From Tetragonia tetragonoides (Eukaryota > Streptophyta > Magnoliopsida > Caryophyllales > Aizoaceae), in NCBI GenBank assembly GCA_038025085.1, contig CM076153.1, forward strand, positions 2,356,001 to 2,420,000: 64,000 nucleotides of DNA, written 5' to 3'. The notes beneath the pieces were generated by a model. That model searched no databases, had not been told where the DNA came from, and saw nothing but the letters and a program-made list of their open reading frames with translations. A program made the translations under genes and the position numbers. Below, one piece after another: positions 1 to 12,027 of this stretch. The stretch's first letter is position 1. Every line of letters starts with the position of its first letter.

Positions 1-2545
1 GGAGATGTTTTGACAAAAATGACACCGGGGCCTTGGAAAGCCAAAAACGAATGCTATAATCCACGGTTTTTGGGTTTCTGGTAGACCCCGGAACGAAAGT
101 GGATATTTTGGCAACACACCGCATGGAACACCTCTAAGGGACATAGGAGGCTCTTGGGGTTGTTTATCTGATCCCTGGTAGGCTAGTAAGGGCGTTTTAC
201 GAGACACAGATGGAAGAGTCGGAACACCAAAGGAATGGGCGATATCAATGTTCGGGGATCCGGATCGGCCTCCCGGAGTACCGAGGGTCCTCTAGGGTCA
301 TTGTAGACCTCCAGGAGAAGTTTGGGCAAAAATGACAGATGGGGCCCGGGAAGCCGAAAGCGAAGGCTATAATCCATGGTTTTTGGGTTTCCGGAATGCC
401 CCGGAAAGAATAAGGTGGAAATTTTCACACCACATCTCATAGTTTACACCCCTAAGGGATATGGAGGCCATTGGGGCCGCTTATCCGGTCCCTGATAGGC
501 TTAGAAGGGCGTTATACGGGACACTGGTTTAAGAGTCGGAACACCAAAGCCATGGGTGATATCATAGTTTGGGGATACTGTAGGACACTCAACGGGTAAC
601 GAGGGTCATCTAGGGTCATGGTAGACCCCCCGGAGATATTTGGGCAAAAATGACAACCGGGCCCCAGGAAGCCGAAAACGAAGGGTATAATCCACGGTTT
701 TTGGGCTTCCAGGAGGCCACGGAATGAAGGTGGATATTTTCGCACCACGTTGCATGGAACACCCCTAAGAGACATGGGACGCCCTTGGGGAATATAGGAG
801 GCCCTTGGGGCCACTTATCCGGCCCCTGATAGCATTGGATGGGCGTTATACGGGACACTAGTGTAAGAGTCGGAACACCAAAGCCATGGGTGATATCAAA
901 ATTTGGGGATCCGGTTAACACTCCCGGGGTACCGAGGGTCCTCTAGGGTCATGGAAGACCCCCCGGAGATGTTTGGGCAAAAATGACACCCGGGCCCCGG
1001 GAAGCCGAAAGCGAAGGCTATAATCCACGGTTTTTGGGCTTCCAGGAGGCCCCGGAACGAAGGTGGATATTTTTGCACCACATCGCATGGAACACCCCTA
1101 AGAGACATGGGACGCCCTTAGGGTCGCTTATCTGGTCCCTGATAGGCTAGGAAAGGCGTTTTACGAGAAACTGTTGTAAGAGTAGGAACACCAAAGGCAT
1201 GAGTGATCTCAAAGTTCGGGGATCCGCATGAAACTCTCAGGGTACCGAGGGCCCGCTGGAGTCATTATAGACCTCCCAGGGCCCCGGGAAGCCGAAAACG
1301 AAAGCTATATTCCACGGTTTTTTGGCTTCCGGGTGGCCCCAGAACTAAGGAGGATATTTTCGCACCACAACTCATAGAACACCCCTAAGGGACAAGGGAG
1401 GCCATTGGGGACGCTTATTTGGTCCCTTATTAGCTTGAAAGGGCGTTATACGCGACTCTAGTGTAAGAGTCGGAACACCAAAGTCATTGGTGCTATCAAA
1501 TTTCGGTGATCCGGATGAAACTTTCTGGGTAACGAGGATCCTCTATGGTCATGGTAGACCCCCCGGAGATGTTAGGGCAAAAATGACACCAGGGCCCCGA
1601 AAAGCCAAAAACGAAGGCTATAATCCACGATTTTTGGGCTTCCGAGAGGCCTTGGAACGAAGGTGGATATTTTCGCACCACATCGCATGGAACACTCCTA
1701 AGGGGCATAGGAGGCCCTTGGGGTCGCTTATCCGGTCCCTGATGCTGATAGGCTAGTAAGGGCGTTTTACGGAACATTGATGGAAGAGTCGGAACACCAA
1801 AGGAATGGGTGATATCAAAGTTTGGGGATCCGATGAGCCTCCCGGGGTACCGAGGGTCCTCTAGGGTCATTGTAGACCTCCGGGAGAAGTTTGGGCAAAA
1901 ATGACATCTGAGCCCCGGGAAGCCGAAAACGAAGGCTATAATCCATGGTTTTTAGGCTTCCGGGAGGCCCCGGAACGAATGTGGATATTTTCGCACCTCA
2001 TCTCATGGAACACCCCTAAGGGACATGGGAGGCCCTTGGGGACGCTTATTCGATCCCTGATAGGCATAGGAGGGCGTTATACGGACACTGTTCTGTAAGA
2101 GTCGGAAAACCAAAGCCATGGGTGATATCAATGTTTAGGAATCCAGATTACACTCCCGGGGAACATAGGGTCCTCTAGGGTCATGGTAGACCCCCCGAAG
2201 ATGTTTGGACAAAATTACACCCGGGCTCCGGAAAGCCGAAAACGAAGGCTATAATCCACGATCGTTGGGCTTCCAGGAGGACCCGGAACGATACTGGATA
2301 TTTTCGCACCACATCGCATGGAACACCCCTAAGAGACATGGGACGCCCTTAGGGTCTCTTATCCTGTCCCGGATAGGTAGGAAGGGCGTTTTACGGGATA
2401 CTGATGTAAGAGTCGGAACACCAAAAGCATGGGTGATATCAAAGTTCGGGGATCGGCATGAAATTCTCGGGGTATCGAGGGCCCTCTAGGGTTATCATAC
2501 ACCTGCCGGAGAAGTTTGGGCAAAAATGATACTAATGACATGTGC
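1..2545. repeat. Array A of ~314-bp satellite-like tandem repeat (about 8 units)
   Basis: A tandem array runs off the left edge of the window. A marker word (gagtcggaacaccaaag and variants) recurs near 216, 533, 867, 1180, 1467, 1786, 2099 and 2410, giving spacings of 317, 334, 313, 287, 319, 313 and 311 bases. Each unit also carries a conserved stretch reading gtggatattttcgcaccaca. Units differ by point changes and small indels. The short unit at 1180 has lost about 25 bases near 1275. Reading frames of 60-124 codons exist on both strands, but they do not keep phase from unit to unit and show no protein-family motif, so I treat the array as non-coding. The same family occurs in reverse orientation at 9120-11880 and 38331-39343. 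I recognise no named satellite. Confidence 0.88.
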
Positions 2546-3808
2546 ATGAGGTAGTAGTGTCATTAATGACAAAAGTTCACGAGGTAGTAGTATTGATACT
2601 AATGAAATGAAATAAAATGAAGGCGCTCTATTTTATTTTTGGACTCATGGCTTGCATGATCGAAAACATGGCCGTCCCAACACACAAAGACTCAAGTACA
2701 AACTGCAGAATAAACAATGGATGGAAGATGGAACCAAAATAGATGGGTCGTTCTTATTAGAAAAAGGAAAAAGTAGCTAGAAGTTAGAACACACTAAAAA
2801 TAAAAACAAAAAAACAAAAAGAGCCGTCAATTTCGTTGACTAGCTAGGCAATAGCCTATAGCTATCCATTTCCTTTGGTCTCACGTGTGTAGTGCCGGGC
2901 CAAAACCGGCCAATCAAAAACCCGGTCAACTTGGGTTCCTCACTTGACGCTCGTTGCACTTGTTGACTTGCTCATCTTTTTGGACCTTCTCTCATACGTA
3001 TAGTGTATGCATGCGTACACACACGAATGATATATATACTATACATAAGACAGAGTATATACGAATTGTATCATTGCTCCAAATAAATTTTGGTTCAAGA
3101 CAGGGGTGAACGTAGGATTTTACTTTTGACGGGTAACATCAAGACACGTAAAGGGGGTAAGAGGGAAGGAAAATTATAAATTTGGGAAAAATATTGATAA
3201 ACCAAAAGAAAAAACAAACTCCGGTCTGTTCCGCCTATGGTTCAAGATACATTAGTTTGATATGCCATCATGTTACACCTGTTTGATGAAGGAGTGTTAA
3301 ATAATCGCACATCATTATAGTGAAGTTCGTGGGAAACTAATTTTTCAAATCGTGAACACGTCTTATTCTAAAGTTGAATTTGAGTACAAGTTAGTTCAAT
3401 TAATGTCGTTATACACATATGATTCTAAGTAGAACTTTGTGGACTCGAGTTATATTTGAGTATTTGTAATCTAGAGGTATCGATCTCTACCTTTAATAAG
3501 AGTCTATACCTAGAAGAGTGAACTCAAGTTTGAGTTTGACTACTAAATAGTTTGATTCAACAATAACGGAATTGAAAGGAGTTTTGTCCACAAATTTTAT
3601 CGGTGATCTAACTAATTATCAAATGACTCTTGCTAACCAAGTGACTAATCTCATGAACATAACAAGTATAACTCCATATATTCTAAGAATAGGATTAGTC
3701 AACCAACAGACTTTCTCCCCACACTCAAAACCCGGGTGTTACTAGAATTCTAGTAACGAGAAATTAGCCTACATGCTTCTTGGAGATCTCAATCTCATCA
3801 TCTTCATT

Positions 3809-3857
<49 letters not shown>

Positions 3858-4338
3858 TAAGTTATAGTCTTCATATTATTGTAGCCATGTGTTGTGTAGT
3901 TGACGCACCCCCTTACCTCATGAACTTTGTAATTAATAATATTAGTACAATTAAGTCATTGCCTCTCCTTATTTTGGTCTTCACTTTGAACCCTTCTTTA
4001 TTGCCGATTATACCCAATCTTCCCTTAGCTTATACATACCTCTCTTATCATCAATACCTTTTTATTCAACACCACTCAATTTTCCTCTAAGTCTTCATTT
4101 CACAACTCTACCTAGACTTCCATCTTTAATTTGCTCTCTCTTTTTCAACCATTTTCTTCATTTCTTCTCTTTCTATCTTGATCTCATATATAGATCATAT
4201 AGGAGTTTTTATTTTATTTTTTTTAAAGCTATATGATGAATTGACTATATTCTTCATGTGATCATCATCACTTTCCTTAGTTATAAACTAGCTAGGAGAG
4301 ATCATACTTTACGTTGGATCTTTTGGGAGAAGATCGAT
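2546..4338 (+). promoter_or_regulatory. Upstream region of the WRKY gene with W-box and G-box cluster
   Basis: No gene is visible here. Directly seen: a G-box core (cacgtg) at 2882-2887 and five W-box cores (ttgac or its complement gtcaa) at 2826-2830, 2836-2840, 2925-2929, 2944-2948 and 2963-2967, all within about 145 bases. A further ttgac lies at 3808-3812. W-boxes are the binding sites of WRKY proteins, and group IIb WRKYs such as Arabidopsis WRKY6 are known to act on their own promoters, so the cluster fits auto-regulation (inference). The stretch from about 3890 to 4330 is pyrimidine-rich and probably holds the 5' leader. At 2546-2620 there are short imperfect copies of a ggtagtagt-containing word next to the satellite edge. 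Confidence 0.5.
3812..3856. repeat. (CT)n microsatellite in WRKY 5' region
   Basis: About 22 uninterrupted CT dinucleotides lie roughly 480 bases upstream of the WRKY start codon. CT tracts are common in plant core promoters and leaders. Confidence 0.95.
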
Positions 4339-7256
4339 ATGGACTATTCATGTGGAAGTCATAGTGGTAGTTCTAGTTCAATGATGTCGAATTTGATCAA
4401 TCACATGAGTGATGAATATGATGATGATCAACATAGGCATGTGCTTAAGGAGATGGACTTCTTTGGAAACTCTACTTGTGCAAAAGAAACATCAAATAAT
4501 CCAGTACCAGATCATACTGATATTAGCAACTTAGATAATAACAACAACATGATTCGTCGTGATGAGGATGAAGATGATGATAATCTTAAACTACAAATCC
4601 ATGTATGTATTTCAAAGACTAATAAACTACTCTTATAGTATTACTTATATTCAATTAGATCTTACATTGATCATGTTTGAAATTCATTGTTTGTATTGTT
4701 CTTCCCATTTACTATAATTATGTCTTAGATGACACTTTTGTTTAATGTATGTGTGTGGTTATATATAGAGTGGGTTGAATCTTCAAATGGCTACAAATAT
4801 GGGTGTTGTTGAGAAATCTATGGTCGATAATGAAGTATCATGGAAATCACAGGAGAATCAAATTACCAATGATAAGGTACATACTTATCACACATAAATT
4901 CCTGAGCACTAAGTGAATGCTCCTCCTTTTCTCCTCCATGTTAGCTAGGCATGTGTATGAATGGCCATCACCAGTTAGTTTGATAAAAATGAAAAGTGAA
5001 GCTAGATTTTGTTTTTGTTTGATGATTAACAATCGAAAAGGTTTGTGGATGCAGTTTATGGTTCTGAAGGAGGAGATAGCACGAAAAAATGTCGAAAATC
5101 ATAGATTAACGACATTACTCAATCAAGCGACTAGCAGCTATCGAGCATTACAAATGCAAATCGTAACAATGAGGCAGCACGAACGTGATCAAAATAAGGT
5201 AATAGTTCTTCAGACAGAGGCCTTACAATTATGTTCCATTTTATTTCCTTAATCTTCATAGAAAACAAAATCGAAGTCATAAGACATATTAGGCTGAGTA
5301 GTACTATATGGGTTACAATATATGCTTATGTGAGTAAGTTAATATACGTTTTCAGATAGATAGTAATGATGGAGGCATGGAAAAACAACCAGTGAGACAA
5401 TTCTTGGGTCTTGGACAAACCACTGTGAATTATCAAGAGGGAGCCAAGCATAAGTTATGTAGTGATATTGATAACTCTAGCAATGAAGAGCACTCAAACA
5501 ATAAGAGTGACGGAAGTGATGATCATACTGCCAAAAGAGCCAAGAAGGAAGCATTTTCACCCAAGGGATCATCGGTATTGGCTAATTCGCCAAGAGCTGG
5601 TATGGAAGCCCCAGCTCGGACGAGATCAGACACAGAGCAAACTCATGAAGTAACAATGAGAAGAGCCCGTGTCTCAGTCCGAGCACGATCTGAAGCATCT
5701 ATGGTAATGTGGAAACTCACTGAATATAATGAGCCTATACGGCTCACCATGACTTAGCTTCAGTTTTGTTTGGTTGAGCAGGAAAAGAAAATCAGGAAAC
5801 TATGAGTTGTTCAAGTTATTTGGTCAAAGTAGTTCAATTTCAACATAAACCTTTTTCCATCCAATCAAACAGATAAGAACAGAAAGAGTAACTTGCAACT
5901 GAAAGCAAGCTAAAATAAAAGCTCTCCCTAAATTATGCTAAGTTAAGTCATCATACATCAGTGTCATACATAGTTTTATTATTGCTAATTAGGTATGTAT
6001 TAGAATCAATAGCCAACTTAAATGTGTACACATATGCACAAGAGCTACTAGTCAATGACTTCCAAGCTAGGGAGTCATAAAGGCTGACAAAGAGGGTTAA
6101 CAACCTCAAGGAATAATCTGAATATCTTAACTTATGATCATAAACTCTATTACTAGTACTGTTATAGCATATGCATAAACTTTTCGTCCATACATCTTTG
6201 TTTGGCAATTAAACTCCAGGCTTCCAAAGCTTCACCGAAAGTATGTAATGGTGCAACTTCTTTTGCCCCATGCAGCTTCATTAGAACATCAATTGCAGTG
6301 TTACATATAACGAGCAAAAAAACTAAATTTTGATATATAATGCTCGCAGATAAGTGATGGATGCCAATGGAGGAAATATGGGCAAAAAATGGCGAAAGGA
6401 AATCCATGCCCACGAGCTTACTACCGTTGCACCATGGGTACTGCTTGTCCAGTTCGCAAACAGGTGTGCCTACCTTTGTCTCTCTTTCAATTAATCTTTA
6501 GTACCTTAAGCTAATAATTACAGTGAACTTCATATATTACTACCTGTATGCCTTTGTTAATTGTCATAACATATGTACTGTGTATTATAATTTCAATTTC
6601 AATAGGTGCAAAGATGTGCAGAAGACAAAAGCATTCTCATCACAACCTATGAAGGACACCACAACCACCCATTACCAGCAGCTGCAGTCACCATGGCTAC
6701 CACAACATCAGCCGCAGCCTCAATGCTGGTTACCGGGTCAATGTCAAGCCCAATGGATGGGCTAATGAGCCCATCCATCTTCTCACAACCGACAACACTC
6801 CCTGGCCTCCCAAGCCTTGCCTCAATCTCAGCCTCGGCCCCCTTTCCTACTATCACACTAGACCTCACACGTCCACAACAACCACCACAACCACAGCCAC
6901 AGGGAAATCCTAACATGCCATATAACCCAAACATGAATGGGCTGGGCTTGGGAGGCTCCAATATACAGCAGCTCTTGGCCCAGGCCCTTTACGGATATCG
7001 AGGAGGTGAGCGCACCCAAGCAGCGCCCAACACAGACCTAATAGGTGTTGTTAAAGCTGCCCTTCTCGGCGCAGATCCCACCCTTACTACAGCCTTAGCC
7101 ACAGCCATTTCCTCCATAATGAAGGGGAATGTTCAGCCTCGTAATAGTACTAATGTTAATAGTGATGGTAATAATGCAGGTAGTACTGGAAATGTTATGG
7201 GTGGCAAAATCCCTAATGACAACAAACTTGATCCCTCCAATTTTGTAGAGAACTAA
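4339..7256 (+). CDS. WRKY6: WRKY transcription factor, group IIb (WRKY6/31/42-like), six exons
   Basis: Exons 4339-4602, 4769-4876, 5055-5198, 5356-5703, 6350-6463 and 6606-7256 join in phase 0 at every junction to give 542 residues, close to Arabidopsis WRKY6. The product is a nuclear DNA-binding protein that recognises W-boxes. Residues 125-172 form a leucine-zipper-like coiled coil ([18 protein letters not shown]). [10 protein letters not shown] segment follows, typical of group IIb. A basic KRAKK stretch could be a nuclear signal. [11 protein letters not shown] leads into WRKYGQK at 295-301. The C2H2 zinc finger uses Cys315, Cys321, His345 and His347 (C-X5-C-X23-HXH). The intron before VQRC is the V-type intron of groups IIa and IIb. 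The C-terminal ~190 residues are rich in Ala, Thr, Pro and Asn. The start was chosen at MDYSCG because the next upstream in-frame ATG lies in leader-like sequence. WRKY6, 31 and 42 are close paralogues, so the symbol marks the clade only. Known roles of the clade are stress, senescence and phosphate responses. Confidence 0.93.
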
Positions 7257-7882
7257 TTGGTTATTGCAGTGGTTAATTTATGTCTTCCCTTGTTAATTTC
7301 CATTCTTTTTCCCCTTAAATCATTTCTTTCCTCAAAAAAATTGTTTTATGTAGGACTGAGAACTCAGAAGTATGTTTTATGAATAGATTAACATCCAAAA
7401 TAGTTAATTAATTTCTTCTTCCTTTATTCTTTTTCCTATATAAGACCAGAAGAAGGATATTGCTCTTTTCATCCTTTTTTTTTCCCCTGGTTATATTGAC
7501 ATTGATCATGGAGGTCATCTAGTTATTGTGTCCCTCAACTGTATTTCACAGTACAATTACAATTGGTTTCTGTTTTAAGGCTGTTTGAATTTCAAGTATC
7601 TACAAATTGTTTGAGATGATCAACAACACCTTATGAATTGCTCTTAGTTTAAACTCTTCGTTATGAGTTACAGATTGACAATCAATCATCACAAATCCTA
7701 AATTGTTAGCAACTAATTCTGCAATTGACATCGATAATTGCGATCATGATAAGCAAGCAACGGAACATCATCACTATATATATACACATTCGTTTCTTTA
7801 TTCAGTCAAATACATTCATATCTACAAATTCTTAAACTTTACCTAAACCTTTTTACAGTTGTACATGCGTGTGTGTTTTACA
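7257..7882. other. Intergenic, 3' flanks of convergent WRKY and BAP-like genes
   Basis: AT-rich sequence holding the 3' untranslated regions of the two convergent neighbours. I see no further gene, RNA gene or recognisable repeat. Confidence 0.6.
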
Positions 7883-8439
7883 CTAACCCTCCTGCACCTC
7901 CCGTTCTCTTTCTTTATGCAGCTGGTAATCTTCTGATCTCTTCCTTAATCGTTGAATCTCTCTCATGTAATAGTGTAGTCTGTCAACTATCAGTGAAAGG
8001 AACAAGGAGATCCCTGCACACAAATGAAATTAAGAACATACATGAAATAATCTTATGTATAACAGTGTCAGAGTCAGTCTTTTGGAGCAACGCGACATTG
8101 TTTGCTCGACCTTACAGAACAAGAAGCATTAATCAAGCTACAAGATGATTTACCAAGAAGAGTTGCCTCAAGGAGGTGATACGCCATAAGAACTTGGTCA
8201 GTTGGATTAACAGCAACAGCATCCCTTAAACGTGTATAGACATCGACTACACCATGAGAGTTCGACAGGAAAAGTACAAACAAGGTCCCCATTAACGTCT
8301 GAGCAACCACATGACCCTTACCGCGCTTCAAATGGTCCAATCCTCCAAGCACAAGCTGCCTCAAAGGAGAGCTAAACAGCAGGACTAAGATGAGAAACAT
8401 TTCAGCAAATATAACAGGATACAATAAGTACAGAATCAT
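7883..8439 (-). CDS. BAP29/BAP31-like endoplasmic reticulum membrane protein, short form
   Basis: Two exons, 8439-8154 and 8013-7883 (minus strand), join G|GG across a gtaaat...gtgcag intron and encode 138 residues. The second exon is short and easily missed. Three hydrophobic segments are visible: residues 1-22 (MILYLLYPVIFAEMFLILVL), about 46-65, and about 90-107, the last spanning the exon junction. Family landmarks are FAEM near the start, GAVNPTDQVL-type sequence read here as VAVNPTDQVLMAYHLLEATL, and DRLHYYMREIQRLRK after the third span. Together they match the Bap31/Bap29 transmembrane domain. Animal homologues act in ER export, quality control and ER-associated apoptosis signalling. 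Plant functions are little characterised. The protein ends soon after the third span, without the long coiled coil and dilysine tail of full-length BAP31. I saw no further in-frame exon, but a longer alternative form cannot be excluded. Confidence 0.85.
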
Positions 8440-8963
8440 TTTCACTCCCAGATTGATCCACCGCGTTTCTTTTTTTAAAAGTAGTACGATATTGATGCTA
8501 AAATTGAAGCTTAAATGGAGATAGAAAATACAAAATAGAATAGCAAGGTAATTTGATGTAAAAGAGAGGTGTGCCAAAGTTGTAACTCTACAAGCTTGTA
8601 AACTTCCAAAATAATTAAGGTATACATAAGGTAGGAAGTAGGAACTCTAGGAAGTCAAGTATATGGAATATAGATTAGAACAATTAACTATTTAACTTTT
8701 TCCCTTCCTTCATCAGCCCTTTTACTTTGATTCCCTGCTCTTTAAGAAATCAAATACGACTCCGTTTAACAATGATTTTCAGGGTGTGAGGAACTTACAA
8801 CAAACACTAGATTTTATTGCCTTACTACCCAAAACGAATATGAAGAACTTTGATTAAACCCTTTTTGACATGGAGATCAAACAAAAATACTCTTTTTGAC
8901 ACACTTCGCCTAGAACTAGTTGTCGCAAAACAAACCCTGAAAATTAAACCTGTCTTGCACTTT
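8440..8963. other. Intergenic, upstream of the BAP-like gene
   Basis: AT-rich sequence. It probably contains the 5' leader and promoter of the minus-strand BAP-like gene. No gene or classified repeat seen. Confidence 0.5.
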
Positions 8964-8998
8964 TAACACACCCTTTTGATAACAATCAACCTTCAAAA
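8964..8998. repeat. Left flanking direct repeat of array B
   Basis: A 35-base stretch (taacacacccttttgataac...) is repeated with about four changes at 11993-12027, on the other side of array B. This looks like a duplication of local sequence made when the array arrived. Confidence 0.6.
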
Positions 8999-9119
8999 GT
9001 TTGGGAAAATAATAGGGAAAAAATCATACATATTAGAAATCATTTCAAAAAAATTGGGAAAAATTATGAGACCTCGCTATAATAGTAGAGAGGGTGTGGG
9101 GGAAGATTTGGTGGCATGG

Positions 9120-11880
9120 CATGGTGGGCAGTCATGCTCATTGCTCGGTGCTCAAAATCGTGAATTATAGCCTTCGATTTCGGTTTTCAGGGACCCGATT
9201 GAGATTTTTGTGCAACCTTCTCCGGGAGGTTTATCTTGACCCAAGAGGACTCCTGATGCCCTCGGAAGTTTATTTGGGTCCCCAAACATCGATTTTACCC
9301 ATGCTTTCGGCGTTCCGACCCTTAGACTAATTCCCCATAAAATCCCCGTCTAAGCTTAACAAAGACCAGATAACCCACCCCATAGGCCTCCTATGTTCCC
9401 TAGGTGTAACCCGTGCGACATGGTGCGAAAATATCCACCTTCATTTCGGGGTCTTCCGTAAGCCCAAAAAACGTGGATTATAGCATACAATTTTCGACTT
9501 TCCGGGGCCCGATTGTGATATTTCTCAAACTTCTTCGCGGGGTCTATGGTGACCTAAGAGGACCCCTGGTGCCACGAGAAGGTCTTCCGGATCCGAATTC
9601 CATATTAACCCATGCTTTCTGTGTTCCAGCCGACGCGTCCAAACCTACCACGACTTGATAACCGACCTTGGGGCCCTTATCATGTCCCTTAAGGGTGTCC
9701 TGTGCGATGTGGTGCGAAAATATCTACCTTCGTTGCGAAGCCTCCAGGAAGCCCAAAAAACGTGGATAGCCTTCAATTTTTGACTTTCCGGGGTCCGCTT
9801 GTGATTTTTACCCAAACTTCTTCAAGTGTCTATCATGACCCAGTAAAACCCCTAATGCCCCAGGAAGATCATCTAGGTCCACGTTTTGCCCATACTTTCG
9901 GTATTGCAATGGTTTCTCGCGAAATGTGTCGCAAATGGGCCGACATATTTATTTATTTTTTATTAAAAAAACACTTTTTAAATTTTCAGTGGGCCAAAAT
10001 GGGCCGGCTTGGCCCGACACGACCCGCCCCAACTCACAAACATGCCCGGCCCGACCCGCCCCGCCCATTTATTAAATGGGCCGACCCGCCCATTTGCCCA
10101 GCTCTACTGATAAACGACCCCAGAGGTCTCTCATGTCCCCTAGGGGAGTCTCATGTGATGTGGTACGAAAACATCCAACTCACTTTGGGGCCTCTCGGAA
10201 GCCCAAAAAAATGGATTACAATATAACTTTCGATTTTTGGTTTCTTAAGGCCCGGTTGTGATTTTTACCCAAAATTTCTCTAGGGGTCTATCATGACCCA
10301 AGAGGCACCCTAGTGCCCCGGGTCCCCAAACTCCAATTTCACCCATACTTCTAGTGTTCCAACCCTTAAAGTGGTGTCCCGTAAAAAGCCCCTCCAAGCC
10401 TACCAGGGATCTCATAACCGACCCTGAGGGCTTCCCATATAACCTAGGGGTGTCCAAGGCAATGTGGTGCGAAAATATCCACCTTCATTACGGGACCTTG
10501 CGGAAGCCCAAAAAACGTGGATTATAGCCTTCGATTTTCGGCTTCCCGGGACCCGATTGTGATTTTTACCCAAACTTATCCAAAGGATATATTATGACCA
10601 AAGAGGAGCCCCAGTGCCTCGGGAAGGTCATTTGAATCCCTGAACGCCTATTTGACCCATACTTTCAGTGTTCTAGCTTCCAGCCCTTATAGTGGTGTCC
10701 CGTAAGACGCCCCACCAAGACTACAACGAACCCGATAAGCGACTCCAGTGGCCTCCTATATTCCCCAAGGGTGTCCCTTGCAATGTGGTGTGAAGATATC
10801 CACATTTGTTATAGGGCCTCTCGGAAGCCCAAAAAAGTGGGTTATACCCTTTGATTTTCGGCTTCCAGGGGCGCAATTGTGATTTTTAACCAAACATCTC
10901 CGGGAGGGGTCTTTCGTAACCCAAGAAAACCTTCATTGCCCCGGGAAGGTCATATGGATCCCCGAACTCCGATTTTACCCATGCTTTCGATATTTTGACC
11001 CTTACAGTGGTAGCTCGTAAAACACCCTCCAAGCCTACCATGGACCTAAGAACCGACTCCTGGGGTCTTCCATGTCCCCAAAGGGTGTCCTGTGCGATTT
11101 TGTGAAAAAATATCCACAATCATTTCGAGGGCTCTCACCAACCCAAAAAAGTGGATTATAGCCTTCGATTTTCGGTTCCCGAGGCCAAGTGTCAAATTTG
11201 CCCAAACTTTTTCGAGGGACTATCGTGATCCAAGAGGAACCCCCAGTGCCTCAGGAAGGTCATTCGGGTCTCCAAAGTCCAATTTTACCCATGTTTACAG
11301 TGTTCCGGTCGTGGTATCTTGTAAAAAGCCCATTCATGCCTACCAGCCAGAAGCCTCCAATTTCGCCTAGGGGTTTCCCTTGCAATGTGATGTGGAAATA
11401 TCCACCTTCGCTCCGGGGCCTTCCGGAAGCCCGAAAAACGAGGATTATAGCCTTCGAAATTTCGACTTCACGGACCTAGTTGTGATTTTTGCCCATACTT
11501 ATCTGGGAGGATCTATCGTGACCCAAGTGGACCCCTGTGCCCTGGGATAGTCATCCGGATCCCTAAACTCCCACACTCATGCTTTTGGTGTTCCGGTCAT
11601 TAGAGTGGTATCCCAAGAAACGCCCTTCCAAGCCTACAAGGGACTAGATAACCGACCCTCACATGTCCCATAAAGGTGTCTTGTGTGATGTGGTGCGAAA
11701 AAATTTACCTTCATTCTAAGGTCTCCCCGAAGCCCAAAAAACGTGGGCCTTCGACTTTCGGCTTCCAAGTGCCTGACAGCGATCTTTGCCCAAGCTTCTC
11801 CAAGGGGTCTATCGTTATCCTAGAGGATCTCCGTGGCTTCAGGAAGGTCCTTCAAGTCCTCAAACTCCGATTTCACCCAT
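9120..11880. repeat. Array B of ~314-bp satellite-like repeat, opposite orientation to array A
   Basis: The word gtggtgcgaaaatatccacc and variants recurs near 9419, 9710, 10152, 10465, 10788, 11098, 11388 and 11690. Spacings are about 290-320, apart from one stretched to about 440 by an insertion at 9929-10106. The same words appear as reverse complements in array A, so B lies in the other orientation and matches array C. Units are more diverged than in A, with many small indels. No frame persists through the array. The right edge (11880-11990) degenerates into short repeats of atgggagctg and atgggt. Confidence 0.85.
9929..10106. mobile_element. hAT-like non-autonomous element fragment inside array B
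   Basis: This GC-rich block of repeated acccgccc and gggccgac words interrupts a satellite unit and accounts for the enlarged spacing there. Its right end, tttgcccagctct, matches the right end of a second copy at 35576-35855, and both copies share an internal aaaaaacactttttaaattt stretch. An inner gctgggcaaatgggc-type terminus resembles Ac/hAT-like elements. The left end is degraded here and no 8-bp target duplication could be read, so the class is tentative. Confidence 0.55.
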
Positions 11881-11992
11881 GGGAGATGGGTCATGGGAGC
11901 TGCTGCGACATGGGTTATGGGAGCTGGAACAACGAGCTGCTACAATATGGGTAGTGGGCACTGCAACAAGGCCCTTTTGATTTTTTTTCCCC

Positions 11993-12027
11993 TAACACGC
12001 CCTTTTGTTAACAATTCACCTTCAAAA
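11993..12027. repeat. Right flanking direct repeat of array B
   Basis: Counterpart of 8964-8998: taacacgcccttttgttaac followed by a conserved caccttcaaaa. About 31 of 35 positions agree. Confidence 0.6.

Noticed and set aside
183..2547. Several open frames of 60-124 codons in array A, similar ones in arrays B and C
   Set aside because: They exist on both strands because the repeat has few stops, change frame between units and show no protein-family signature.
3887..4090. 67-codon frame just upstream of the WRKY gene
   Set aside because: Lies in the pyrimidine-rich leader region; no homology, and low-complexity composition.
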